A stretch of DNA of 22,880 nucleotides, taken from Psychrobacter sp. Lineage in GTDB: Bacteria; Pseudomonadota; Gammaproteobacteria; Pseudomonadales; Moraxellaceae. The DNA lies in NCBI RefSeq assembly GCF_030454045.1, contig NZ_JAKDJE010000049.1, forward strand, positions 1 to 22,880, in the 5' to 3' direction. Under the pieces are notes generated by a model. The model was not told the DNA's origin. It did not search any database and saw nothing but the letters and a program-made list of their open reading frames with translations. Of this stretch, positions 1 to 6,594 are shown one piece after another (within the stretch, counting starts at the first letter, position 1; every line of letters begins with the position of its first letter). The translations under genes were made by a program, and so were the position numbers.

Positions 1-126
1 AACAATTTTAGCGATCAGCAGTGCCTATTTGCGAATGTTCAACACGCCCTAATATTGATCGATATGATCCATTCTACAGTTGGCAATTCGGTATGACTGA
101 TATGTTTTTATGTTGAGGAAAATAAC

Positions 127-1146
127 ATGGCAGAGAAAAATTACTATGACATTTTAGGGGTCAAAAAAGACGCCACAGACGCCGAGATCAAAAAAAAATA
201 CCGTAAGCTTGTGCGTCAATTCCATCCTGATGTCAGTGATGATCCAGACGCGGATAGTAAGATTGCTGAGATTAATAACGCTTATGAAACCATTAGAGAT
301 AAAGATAAGCGTGCCGAATACGATGCGATGTTGGACAACCCGTTCGCTGGACAAGGTGGTGCAGGCGGTTTTGGCGGTCAGGCGGGAGCGTCGCAAGGCG
401 GTTTTCGCTGGGAGGATATCAAAGGCCAGTTCGGCGATGGCGAAGCATTTGGCGATGGCGGCTTTCGTTTCGATGATATTTTTTCAGCGTTTGGTCGCGG
501 GGCGCGTGGTTCAGCCAGTGGTCAGGCTGGTGGTCGCTCTCAAAGCCAAGGGTTTGACCCTTTCGGTGGCGGTTTTGGGACGCAAGATAGTAAAGGTCAG
601 GACCAGCATGCCGAGATTACGGTCGATCTGTCTTCAGTCTATCAAGGGGACGATTACAGCATCAAGTTAAACGTTCCTGTGCGTCAGCCTAATGGCGAGG
701 TGAGCTACGACAACAAAACGCTCAAAATTAAAATTCCAAAAGGCATTACCGATGGCAAGCAAATTCGCTTGAGCGGGCAAGGTGCTGCTGGCAGTAGTAA
801 TGGCAAAAATGGCGATTTGTTCTTAAAAGTTAAAATCCGCCATGATGACAATATCCGTATCGAAGGTGCAGACGTTTACCAGACTGTCAATATCGCACCA
901 TGGGAAGCCGCATTGGGTGAAAAAATTAATGTCAGTACGCCAGCTGGCACGCTTGGAGTGACCATACCCAAAAACAGTAAGTCTGGTAGCAATCTACGTC
1001 TAAAGGGCAAAGGTATCCCTGCCAAGCAAGCGGGCGACTTATACTTAACCTTAAATATCATTAACCCTGATGTCAGTAGCGATGCGGCAAGACAGGCTTA
1101 TGAGCAGCTCAAGCAAGCCTTTGCCGACACCACTATCAACCGTTAA
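127..1146 (+). CDS. cbpA: CbpA-type DnaJ co-chaperone (class B J-domain protein)
   Basis: This is a J-domain co-chaperone expected to stimulate DnaK ATPase and deliver substrates to it; E. coli CbpA also binds curved DNA. The J domain covers about residues 1-70, with the HPD motif at residues 33-35. A Gly/Phe-rich linker (about 72-155) contains two similar GGFR-(W/F)-(E/D)-DI segments. The C-terminal substrate-binding domain runs from about 160 to 316. The CxxCxGxG zinc-finger repeats of true DnaJ are absent, which makes this class B. At 339 aa it is somewhat longer than E. coli CbpA because of the linker. The ATG follows TTGAGGAAAATAAC, a good ribosome binding site. A cbpM-like gene follows after 93 bases, the usual pairing and the main reason for choosing CbpA over other DnaJ paralogues. 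A TATGAT at 63-68 could be a -10 box, but its -35 is poor. Confidence 0.93.
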   Translation: MAEKNYYDILGVKKDATDAEIKKKYRKLVRQFHPDVSDDPDADSKIAEINNAYETIRDKDKRAEYDAMLDNPFAGQGGAGGFGGQAGASQGGFRWEDIKGQFGDGEAFGDGGFRFDDIFSAFGRGARGSASGQAGGRSQSQGFDPFGGGFGTQDSKGQDQHAEITVDLSSVYQGDDYSIKLNVPVRQPNGEVSYDNKTLKIKIPKGITDGKQIRLSGQGAAGSSNGKNGDLFLKVKIRHDDNIRIEGADVYQTVNIAPWEAALGEKINVSTPAGTLGVTIPKNSKSGSNLRLKGKGIPAKQAGDLYLTLNIINPDVSSDAARQAYEQLKQAFADTTINR

Positions 1147-1239
1147 TCCATGCGCTTGATGGTCGACATTCATCATTATAGTTAGCCATAAAGATGAATG
1201 CACCAAGGACGAAATAAAGAGAAAACGAGGATAATAGCT

Positions 1240-1563
1240 ATGAACCACTCGCCTGAATTTACCGATATCATTATGAGCTTAGATGAGCTTGTCTCTGCTT
1301 GTGGCCAAGAGCGCCAATGGGTCATCGAATTGATTGAAGAAAGTATTATTGAATACGATGTGCCAGAACGTGAACAGTTTACGGGCTATCAGCTGACAAC
1401 CGTGCGCCGTGCCTCACGACTCAGCCGTGATTTTGATGCCAGCGTGCCTGCCATTGGGTTGATACTTGAGCTGTTAGATGAGGTTGAGCAGCTGCGTCAA
1501 TTCAAACGTCAGTCTGAGCGCCAAACGCCTATCATAGAGGTTGAGATCGACAGTATAAAGTAG
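1240..1563 (+). CDS. cbpM: CbpM-like chaperone modulator (MerR-like fold)
   Basis: A 107-aa protein that resembles CbpM, the small modulator that binds the CbpA J domain and inhibits its co-chaperone and DNA-binding activities. The N-terminal part (about residues 10-60) looks like the MerR-type helix-turn-helix recognised in this family (SLDELVSACGQ, then YQLTTVRRASRLSRDFD). A leucine-rich helix (about 68-90, IGLILELLDEVEQLRQF) follows. The reading frame is open upstream to 1198, but the ATG at 1240 is chosen because AACGAGG lies at suitable spacing before it and the CbpM homology begins there. It sits directly downstream of cbpA on the same strand and is probably co-transcribed. No zinc or DNA-contact specificity can be read from the sequence. 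Confidence 0.88.
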   Translation: MNHSPEFTDIIMSLDELVSACGQERQWVIELIEESIIEYDVPEREQFTGYQLTTVRRASRLSRDFDASVPAIGLILELLDEVEQLRQFKRQSERQTPIIEVEIDSIK

Positions 1564-1585
1564 TTAAGACCTAAAAATACCGCAT

Positions 1586-1614
1586 AAAAAAAGGCCTTTG
1601 TTAGGCCTTTTTTT
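1586..1614. terminator. Bidirectional rho-independent terminator between cbpM and sstT
   Basis: A perfect 12-bp stem (AAAAAAAGGCCT at 1586-1597, AGGCCTTTTTTT at 1603-1614) closes a TTGTT loop. The A-run on the left and the T-run on the right give a U-tract in either direction. It therefore suits both the + strand cbpA-cbpM unit, which ends at 1563, and the - strand sstT, which ends at 1641. Confidence 0.92.
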
Positions 1615-1640
1615 ATCGACAGAAAATGCTTTGCTAAAAA

Positions 1641-2843
1641 TTAACGTGAATAAGTAGGATCAGCCGCTGCGGTAAATAGCACGTCCGTTGAAGAGTTCAG
1701 TGCGGTCTCTGCCGAATCCTGAATCACACCGATGATAAACCCAATGGCAACCACTTGCATGGCGATGTCGTTCGGGATGCTAAACAAGCTTGCTGCTAAT
1801 GGAATCAGCAGCAACGAACCACCAGCAACACCAGAGGCACCGCAAGCGCTAATCGTCGCCACCAAACTCAATAGAAGCGCTGAAGCAAAAGACACCTCAA
1901 TGCCCAAGGTGTGAGCGGCAGCAAGGGTTAACACGTTGATGGTAATCGCCGCACCCGCCATGTTGATAGTTGCTCCTAGCGGGATGGTCACTGAGTAAGT
2001 ATCTTCGTGCAATCCAAGCTTACGCGCTAGGTTCATATTAACAGGAATGTTGGCGGCTGAACTGCGCGTAAAGAAGGCTGTAATTCCTGATTCGCGTAGA
2101 CATCTGAACACAAGTGGATAAGGGTTTTTACCTGTCTTAACAAGCACGATAATAGGGTTTGCGACCAAAGCGATAAACAGCATACAGCTGATCAGTACCA
2201 TCAAAATACGGGCATAGCCTGCTAGCGAGGCAAAGCCAGTTTCAGCGACCGTACTGGCAACCAGACCCAAAATACCAAAAGGCGCTAGGGCAATAATCCA
2301 CTTGACCACTTGCGAGATGGCATCGGCAAAGTCACCAACGACATTGCGGGCTGTGTCGCTGGCTTGGCGTAGCGCAAAACCAATGATGATGGCCCATGCC
2401 AAGATACCGATATAATTGGCTTCTGCAATGGCATTGACCGGGTTGGCAACCAAATTCATCAAGAGGTTGGTCAATACTTCTTTTAGGTCGGCGGGGGGAA
2501 CTTGCGCGATATCGGCGTTGACCAATACCAGATCAGTGGGGAATAAAAAGCTGGCACCAACGGCGGTTAAGGCAGCCAAAAAAGTGCCGAACATGTACAT
2601 GATCAGCACAGGCTTGACATAGACTTCATTGCCACTGCGATGCTGGCTAATCGCCGCCATGACCAAGATGAACACCAGTATAGGCGCCACGGCTTTTAGT
2701 GCACCAACAAACAATGTACCAAGTAGCCCTATGGCGATACCGATACTTGGTGCTAGCCAACCGATCAGCACCCCTAATACCAAACCAATAATAATGAGCG
2801 GCACCAGCCCAATACGCTGATACATCGCAATCAATGAACGCAT
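1641..2843 (-). CDS. sstT: Na+/serine-threonine symporter SstT
   Basis: A polytopic inner-membrane transporter of the dicarboxylate/amino acid:cation symporter family, expected to import serine and threonine with Na+. The most diagnostic stretch is the conserved core about two-thirds along, FFTRSSAANIPVNMNLARKLG followed by TIPLGATINMAGAAITI, which matches the SstT hairpin and substrate/Na+ site region. Several hydrophobic helices flank it. The frame is open to a TTG at 2867, but the ATG at 2843 is preferred: GAGGA sits 7 bases upstream, it gives 400 aa (close to E. coli SstT), and the product starts MRSLIAMYQRIGLVPL. It follows holC on the same strand after a 318-base gap, so it probably has its own promoter. 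In many gammaproteobacteria valS follows holC; here sstT occupies that position. Confidence 0.93.
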   Translation of the reverse strand: MRSLIAMYQRIGLVPLIIIGLVLGVLIGWLAPSIGIAIGLLGTLFVGALKAVAPILVFILVMAAISQHRSGNEVYVKPVLIMYMFGTFLAALTAVGASFLFPTDLVLVNADIAQVPPADLKEVLTNLLMNLVANPVNAIAEANYIGILAWAIIIGFALRQASDTARNVVGDFADAISQVVKWIIALAPFGILGLVASTVAETGFASLAGYARILMVLISCMLFIALVANPIIVLVKTGKNPYPLVFRCLRESGITAFFTRSSAANIPVNMNLARKLGLHEDTYSVTIPLGATINMAGAAITINVLTLAAAHTLGIEVSFASALLLSLVATISACGASGVAGGSLLLIPLAASLFSIPNDIAMQVVAIGFIIGVIQDSAETALNSSTDVLFTAAADPTYSR

Positions 2844-3161
2844 TTGTACATCCTCGACATCTGTCAAAAGTAAATGAATTGTTTAAGCAAAAATTTATCG
2901 AGGGATGGTAGCATTTTTTGACATATTCGCCTACTACTCATAGCAGTGGATGCTTTGCATAAAGCGTAGGATAACAGACAAATATGACGAGTATGACGCA
3001 CTACGAAGCAAGTATGGGCGAATATTCATTAGCGCAAATGCTTGGTCAGTCGGACATTAAAAATAGCGACATACCCAGTGATGCCTAAGATAGGGAGTGT
3101 GCTTTTTAGTAAGACAGTGAAGGGGTTAGTGACAAAGTAAAGAGAGAAATAAATGGTCGCA
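2844..3161. other. Intergenic region between holC and sstT
   Basis: 318 bases without a supported gene. It should hold the sstT promoter on the - strand and the 3' end of the holC transcript. A short hairpin (GCTTT 2952-2956, AAAGC 2961-2965) is present. TTGACA at 2918-2923 lies on the + strand but has no good -10 partner and no gene ahead of it. I see no T-tract terminator after holC. Confidence 0.5.
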
Positions 3162-3629
3162 CTATACCCTAAAGTGAGTCAGCTCATAGCCTAATTGCTG
3201 ATAGGTTTTATATTTATGACGACCTTCTTGGGTACTGGTAGCATCAGGCCGGATCAGCTCAAGGACGCGAGAGGGCTTGGCATTATTGGTCGTAGCCATA
3301 AAGCCAGTCACCGGACGTGTCGTTGTATTGAGCACGATACCATTAAAGTCTGCTGGCATATGATTGCCAAGTAGCACGGGGGTAGTAGAATGATGAGCGT
3401 TAGAGTCAGAACCTGTAGACTCAATATCTGACAAGCAGTGATGCGGGATAAAGCTGGTGGCCTCTTGTGCCCAAAGTGCTGTATCTAGCTCTGCTAGCAA
3501 CGTTTCATCTTCGATCAAAATCAACAAAGACTGCGTGCTTTTGTTCAGCGCTGTCTGAGTCAGCTGACAAATAAAGCCCAAGAAATCTTGGGCTTTACTC
3601 TCACTTAATACATAAAAACTGATCTTCAT
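3162..3629 (-). CDS. holC: DNA polymerase III chi subunit HolC
   Basis: The chi subunit of the replicative polymerase, which in E. coli pairs with psi and contacts SSB to link the clamp loader to lagging-strand DNA. The N-terminal half has the family pattern: MKISFYVLSESKAQDFLGFI, then a helix ending TALNKS, LLILIEDETLLAELD and the LWAQEATSFIPH segment where family members have the conserved W-x(4-5)-F-(I/L)-PH motif. A Ser/His/Asp-rich spacer (about residues 65-90) and an atypical Ser/Thr/Lys-rich C-terminus make it 155 aa, slightly longer than E. coli HolC (147). It lies directly downstream of pepA, the usual pepA-holC order. The upstream ribosome binding site is weak, so translation may depend on coupling with pepA. 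Confidence 0.9.
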   Translation of the reverse strand: MKISFYVLSESKAQDFLGFICQLTQTALNKSTQSLLILIEDETLLAELDTALWAQEATSFIPHHCLSDIESTGSDSNAHHSTTPVLLGNHMPADFNGIVLNTTTRPVTGFMATTNNAKPSRVLELIRPDATSTQEGRHKYKTYQQLGYELTHFRV

Positions 3630-3668
3630 AGAATGGTTTTCATAAAGTGTTTTTTATAAAATATTTAT

Positions 3669-3690
3669 TCAATCGGCTGTCATTGATTGA
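3669..3690 (-). repeat. Small hairpin in the pepA-holC gap
   Basis: TCAATC (3669-3674) and GATTGA (3685-3690) are inverted around a 10-base loop, immediately after the pepA stop codon. On the - strand it is followed by an AT-rich stretch rather than a clean U-tract. It could attenuate or stabilise the pepA-holC transcript; a stem this short may also be chance. Confidence 0.35.
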
Positions 3691-5331
3691 TTAAGCCATA
3701 TCCGCACTGTTTTTTAGGTACTGCATAAATAGCGGTACTGGACGACCAGTCGCGGCTTTATCTTTGCCTGAGTTCCATGCGGTACCAGCAATGTCTAAAT
3801 GCGCCCATGCCTGACCTTCTTCAATGAAGCGAGACAAGAAGCAAGCGGCAGTCACTGCGCCCGCACCTTTACCACCGATGTTTTGGATATCAGCAATTGG
3901 CGAGTCAATCAGTGCTTGATACTCGTCGTCTAGTGGCATGTGCCAGATAAGATCACCTGATAAGTTGCTCGCATTCTCTAAATCAAACAATACATCTTCA
4001 TCGTTACTAAAGACTGCCGAACGCACATGGCCTAATGCAACTACGCAAGCGCCAGTCAATGTGGCGACATCGATGATGGCTTTTGGATTGTAGCGCTGTA
4101 CATAGCATAAAGTATCAGCCAATACCAAGCGACCTTCGGCATCGGTGTTCAGAATTTCAACAGATTTACCATTCATGGCTTTGACAATATCGCCTGGGCG
4201 CGTGGCATCCCCTGATGGCATGTTTTCAGCACAAGCGAGCGCGCCGACAACATTGATCGGTAGACGTGCTTCACACAAGGCTTTGATGGTGCCGAGTACT
4301 GAGGCTGAACCGCCCATGTCAAACTTCATCTCATCCATCGCCGCACCTGGCTTGATTGAGATACCACCAGAATCAAAGGTAACGCCTTTACCAACCAAGA
4401 CGATAGGCGCGTCATCATTGGCGGCTTTGTCTGATTTTTTAGCCGATTTTTTGGTAGGCAGTTTGCCAGCCAAGGCTTTTAAACCACCTGTTGCTTTGGC
4501 GCTGTTAGTTGTTGCTTGATCCGTGGTGCCTGCATTTGCACTAAATGAGGATTTACCGCGGTACTCCATGATGACAAGCTGACCTTCTTTGGTAGAGCCT
4601 TGAGCCACTGATAAGAAACAGTTCATACCCAGCGCTGACATCTCGTCTTCACCGAGTACCTTGACAGTCAATAGGTCAGGATAAGTTTTTGCAAGTTCTT
4701 GTGCTTGCTCTGCCATATATGCAGGGAAGCAAATATTGCCCGGCTCATTGGCGACGTCACGAGTGAGGCTTTGACCGGCGAATACTGCCTGTGCAAATTC
4801 GAGCGCAGACTTCAATGAGTCATCTGCCAATAGATAGATATCACTCAATACAGGGGTCGCCTGCTCAGACTTATATTTGTCAAAGCGATAGCTGGCTGCC
4901 AATAGGTTTAGGGCAAATTGACCAAAATGGCTTTCTTCTAGCGCATCACCTAAGGCAACGGTAATAGACGATACACGCTTTTGCGTGCTGCTATAGATGG
5001 TCTTGGCAATTTTTTGCAGTACGGTATTGCTGAATTTGTCCGTGTTGCCAACACCAACCAACAATAGCTGTACAGGGTTTTGTTTGGTGGTTTTTTTATC
5101 CCCTGCTAACGCATAGTCAGCAACAGTCTCACAGGCTGTGCCCTTGAAGTGAGAGACTTCAATCAATTGCTCAATACGAGCGGTATAGTCTGTCAGCATG
5201 GAGTTGGCAAGGATGTTTTTCTTATCATCGACCAAGACCACCAGACAAGCGTCGTCTTTACTTTTGGCTTCTTTTTTGAGGATTTTTTGCGTATGAGTCT
5301 TTGGCAGGTGCTGAGATAATTTGATATTCAT
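3691..5331 (-). CDS. pepA: Leucyl aminopeptidase PepA (peptidase family M17)
   Basis: A cytosolic hexameric metallo-aminopeptidase that removes N-terminal residues from peptides; E. coli PepA also binds DNA and is an accessory factor for Xer recombination at cer. Metal and active-site motifs are intact: VGKGVTFDSGGISIKPG (about 313-329), the MKFDMGG segment (about 335-341) and the M17 signature NTDAEGRL (about 395-402), with the catalytic Lys and Arg present. The frame is open to 5367, but the ATG at 5331 is chosen for its AAGGA at 8 bases; it gives 546 aa. That is longer than the roughly 500 aa usual for the family, largely because of an Ala/Thr/Lys-rich insert at about residues 261-306, just before the metal-binding GKG strand. 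HolC follows. Confidence 0.95.
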   Translation of the reverse strand: MNIKLSQHLPKTHTQKILKKEAKSKDDACLVVLVDDKKNILANSMLTDYTARIEQLIEVSHFKGTACETVADYALAGDKKTTKQNPVQLLLVGVGNTDKFSNTVLQKIAKTIYSSTQKRVSSITVALGDALEESHFGQFALNLLAASYRFDKYKSEQATPVLSDIYLLADDSLKSALEFAQAVFAGQSLTRDVANEPGNICFPAYMAEQAQELAKTYPDLLTVKVLGEDEMSALGMNCFLSVAQGSTKEGQLVIMEYRGKSSFSANAGTTDQATTNSAKATGGLKALAGKLPTKKSAKKSDKAANDDAPIVLVGKGVTFDSGGISIKPGAAMDEMKFDMGGSASVLGTIKALCEARLPINVVGALACAENMPSGDATRPGDIVKAMNGKSVEILNTDAEGRLVLADTLCYVQRYNPKAIIDVATLTGACVVALGHVRSAVFSNDEDVLFDLENASNLSGDLIWHMPLDDEYQALIDSPIADIQNIGGKGAGAVTAACFLSRFIEEGQAWAHLDIAGTAWNSGKDKAATGRPVPLFMQYLKNSADMA

Positions 5332-5384
5332 ATAGTTATCCTTATTAGAGTTATGAAAATGATGCAATTGCTGGTGCCTGTTAG

Positions 5385-5413
5385 ATTATTGGATTATTTG
5401 GCTTATAGAGCAA
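5385..5413 (-). promoter_or_regulatory. Candidate sigma-70 promoter for pepA-holC
   Basis: On the - strand, TTGCTC (5413-5408) and AATAAT (5390-5385) are 17 bases apart. The -10 matches 5 of 6 consensus bases and the -35 matches 3 of 6. It would start RNA near 5378, giving a leader of about 47 bases before the pepA ATG. Judged by eye only. Confidence 0.35.
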
Positions 5414-5454
5414 TCACGATAGTGTAGCATATTGCGATGACAGTGCGCAGTTTG

Positions 5455-5497
5455 CACCGTTTAAGTAAAATGTCGGAATCGTTTTACTTAAACGGTG
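5455..5497. repeat. Perfect 16-bp inverted repeat between the hydrolase gene and pepA
   Basis: CACCGTTTAAGTAAAA (5455-5470) and TTTTACTTAAACGGTG (5482-5497) are exact reverse complements around an 11-base loop, TGTCGGAATCG. It begins 14 bases past the hydrolase stop codon in the direction of transcription, where a terminator would lie. There is no U-tract on either side, so a simple intrinsic terminator is doubtful. It may be a rho-independent terminator of unusual form, an RNA-stabilising hairpin, or a small dispersed repeat. Confidence 0.85.
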
Positions 5498-5511
5498 GTT
5501 AGGGGTTCACG

Positions 5512-6129
5512 CTAACCTTTCACCAACTCATCAGTTGTCACTAACGCCCCAAACCTGTCTTGTAGCGCTGCCATCGCGGTATCATGCATGACCGCAGCAC
5601 TGATGGTCTCCTTTGAGGCGCTTGGTAGTGCACGAGTGGCGCAAGCATCATGACACACAAAACTGTCAAAACCCAGATCAAAAGCAGCTCTCACACTGGA
5701 ACTTACGCACATGTGGCTCATAAAACCTGCAAAAATAATTTGTTGTTTGTTTGCAGACGAGAGTAGTGATTGTAGCTGCGTGTCATAAAATGCATTGGGA
5801 TGGTTTTTGACAATCACGGTTTCACCATCATGCGGCTGTAGTTGCTCGACTATCTCGACGTTAGATGATAAGGGATCAAAGACATTGCCATTTTCTGCCC
5901 CATGATGGGTGATGTGAAAGATAGGAATCGTTTTTTGACGGGCTGTGTCTAGCAGTCGCTGTGTATTTTTGATTGCGTTGGTACCCGCTTGTCCGAGTGG
6001 CATAGCGCCATTGACATACTCGTTTTGATAATCAATGAGAACGAGGGCGCAATTTGACCAATCAATTGCATCAAATGCTCCACCAGCGAGTTCAAGTAAG
6101 GTGGCGGGCGTAGATGTGGGTTGAGTCAT
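5512..6129 (-). CDS. Isochorismatase-family cysteine hydrolase
   Basis: A 205-aa alpha/beta hydrolase of the isochorismatase-like superfamily (isochorismatases, nicotinamidases, N-carbamoyl amidases). The catalytic triad is visible: Asp33 in LVLIDYQNEY, Lys108 in VIVKNHPNAF, and the nucleophile Cys141 in GFMSHMCVSSSVRAA, where the residues before Cys form the usual cis-peptide site. The length is typical. The ATG has GGAGAA at good spacing. The substrate cannot be told from sequence; there is no aryl-carrier domain of the EntB type and no siderophore genes nearby, so an isochorismate role is unlikely. It sits between pepA and lptF, which are commonly adjacent and divergent in gammaproteobacteria, so it looks like an insertion into a conserved neighbourhood. 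It is followed by a large inverted repeat. Confidence 0.88.
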   Translation of the reverse strand: MTQPTSTPATLLELAGGAFDAIDWSNCALVLIDYQNEYVNGAMPLGQAGTNAIKNTQRLLDTARQKTIPIFHITHHGAENGNVFDPLSSNVEIVEQLQPHDGETVIVKNHPNAFYDTQLQSLLSSANKQQIIFAGFMSHMCVSSSVRAAFDLGFDSFVCHDACATRALPSASKETISAAVMHDTAMAALQDRFGALVTTDELVKG

Positions 6130-6155
6130 GAGTATTCTCCATAGGGTGTTATAAA

Positions 6156-6185
6156 ATTATTTTTATCCGTCAGTCAGTCTAGCAA
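6156..6185 (-). promoter_or_regulatory. Candidate promoter for the cysteine hydrolase gene
   Basis: On the - strand, TTGCTA (6185-6180) and AATAAT (6161-6156) are separated by 18 bases, within 60 bases of the start codon. The boxes match consensus at 4 of 6 and 5 of 6. Judged by eye. Confidence 0.3.
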
Positions 6186-6373
6186 TTAATAACAGAGATA
6201 GAGGTTCGATGATACGAATGACAAACAAACCTTTCCAAACTAAATAAATAAAAAACGTATTGGAGAAAACCCTGTTAAACCAATTCCATATAAGATTTCA
6301 TTAACGATTTATCCAATATTTGATATGTTTATCGTCTACCGATAGTAATGTGCTACCAGTAAAGTGTACGTAA

Positions 6374-6385
6374 TGTTTGCAAACA
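6374..6385. promoter_or_regulatory. Perfect 12-bp palindrome, possible operator
   Basis: TGTTTGCAAACA is self-complementary and lies about 95 bases upstream of the candidate lptF -35 box. Size and symmetry fit a dimeric repressor or activator site; no specific regulator can be named. Confidence 0.4.
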
Positions 6386-6479
6386 CATTTCACAGCCATT
6401 GTTAGGCAAAACATGCTAGGATTAGCGGTTATATTTGTCGCTTGTGTTTGTTGAGTAGGACTAATCAGTCACTCAGTAA

Positions 6480-6507
6480 TTGTCAGTATTATTTGAACGT
6501 ATACGAT
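6480..6507 (+). promoter_or_regulatory. Candidate sigma-70 promoter for lptFG
   Basis: TTGTCA (6480-6485, 5 of 6) and TACGAT (6502-6507, 4 of 6) are separated by 16 bases. Transcription would start near 6514, leaving about 80 bases before the GTG start of lptF. Confidence 0.35.
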
Positions 6508-6594
6508 GCCTATGATGCATTGTTATTGTGCTCAAATATGACGATAGATCCCCCAATCCATCATGCGCATACCAACTGTTTAAGAGTACCCATT

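Larger units (their letters stand above)
6130..6594. other. Divergent intergenic region, hydrolase / lptF
   Basis: 465 AT-rich bases carrying outward promoters for the hydrolase (-) and lptF (+). A weak open frame continues upstream of lptF to a TTG at 6442, but it has no homology to LptF and no good ribosome binding site, so I treat it as untranslated. The other recognisable element is the palindrome at 6374-6385. I see no small gene here. Confidence 0.5.

Noticed and set aside
1..126. Heat-shock (sigma-32) promoter before cbpA
   Set aside because: No CTTGAA / CCCCAT-like pair could be found; only a weak sigma-70-like TATGAT.
209..670. 153-codon frame inside cbpA, + strand
   Set aside because: An alternative frame of the Gly-rich cbpA linker; basic, low-complexity product without homology.
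2918..2923. TTGACA on the + strand as a promoter
   Set aside because: No acceptable -10 at 16-18 bases and no + strand gene downstream; the next genes are on the - strand.
3626..3643. Five-codon leader frame (MKTIL) whose stop overlaps the holC start as ATGA
   Set aside because: No ribosome binding site of its own and only 18 bases; likely chance in AT-rich DNA, although such overlaps can couple translation.
4145..4519. 124-codon frame antisense to pepA
   Set aside because: Shadow of the pepA active-site region, which is clearly coding on the other strand.
5512..6129. Hydrolase as EntB-type isochorismatase of a siderophore cluster
   Set aside because: No carrier domain and no siderophore genes nearby; only the superfamily assignment is supported.
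6442..6594. N-terminal extension of lptF from a TTG at 6442
   Set aside because: The LptF family starts at the ILRRY segment; the extra 51 residues have no homology and the candidate promoter lies within them.
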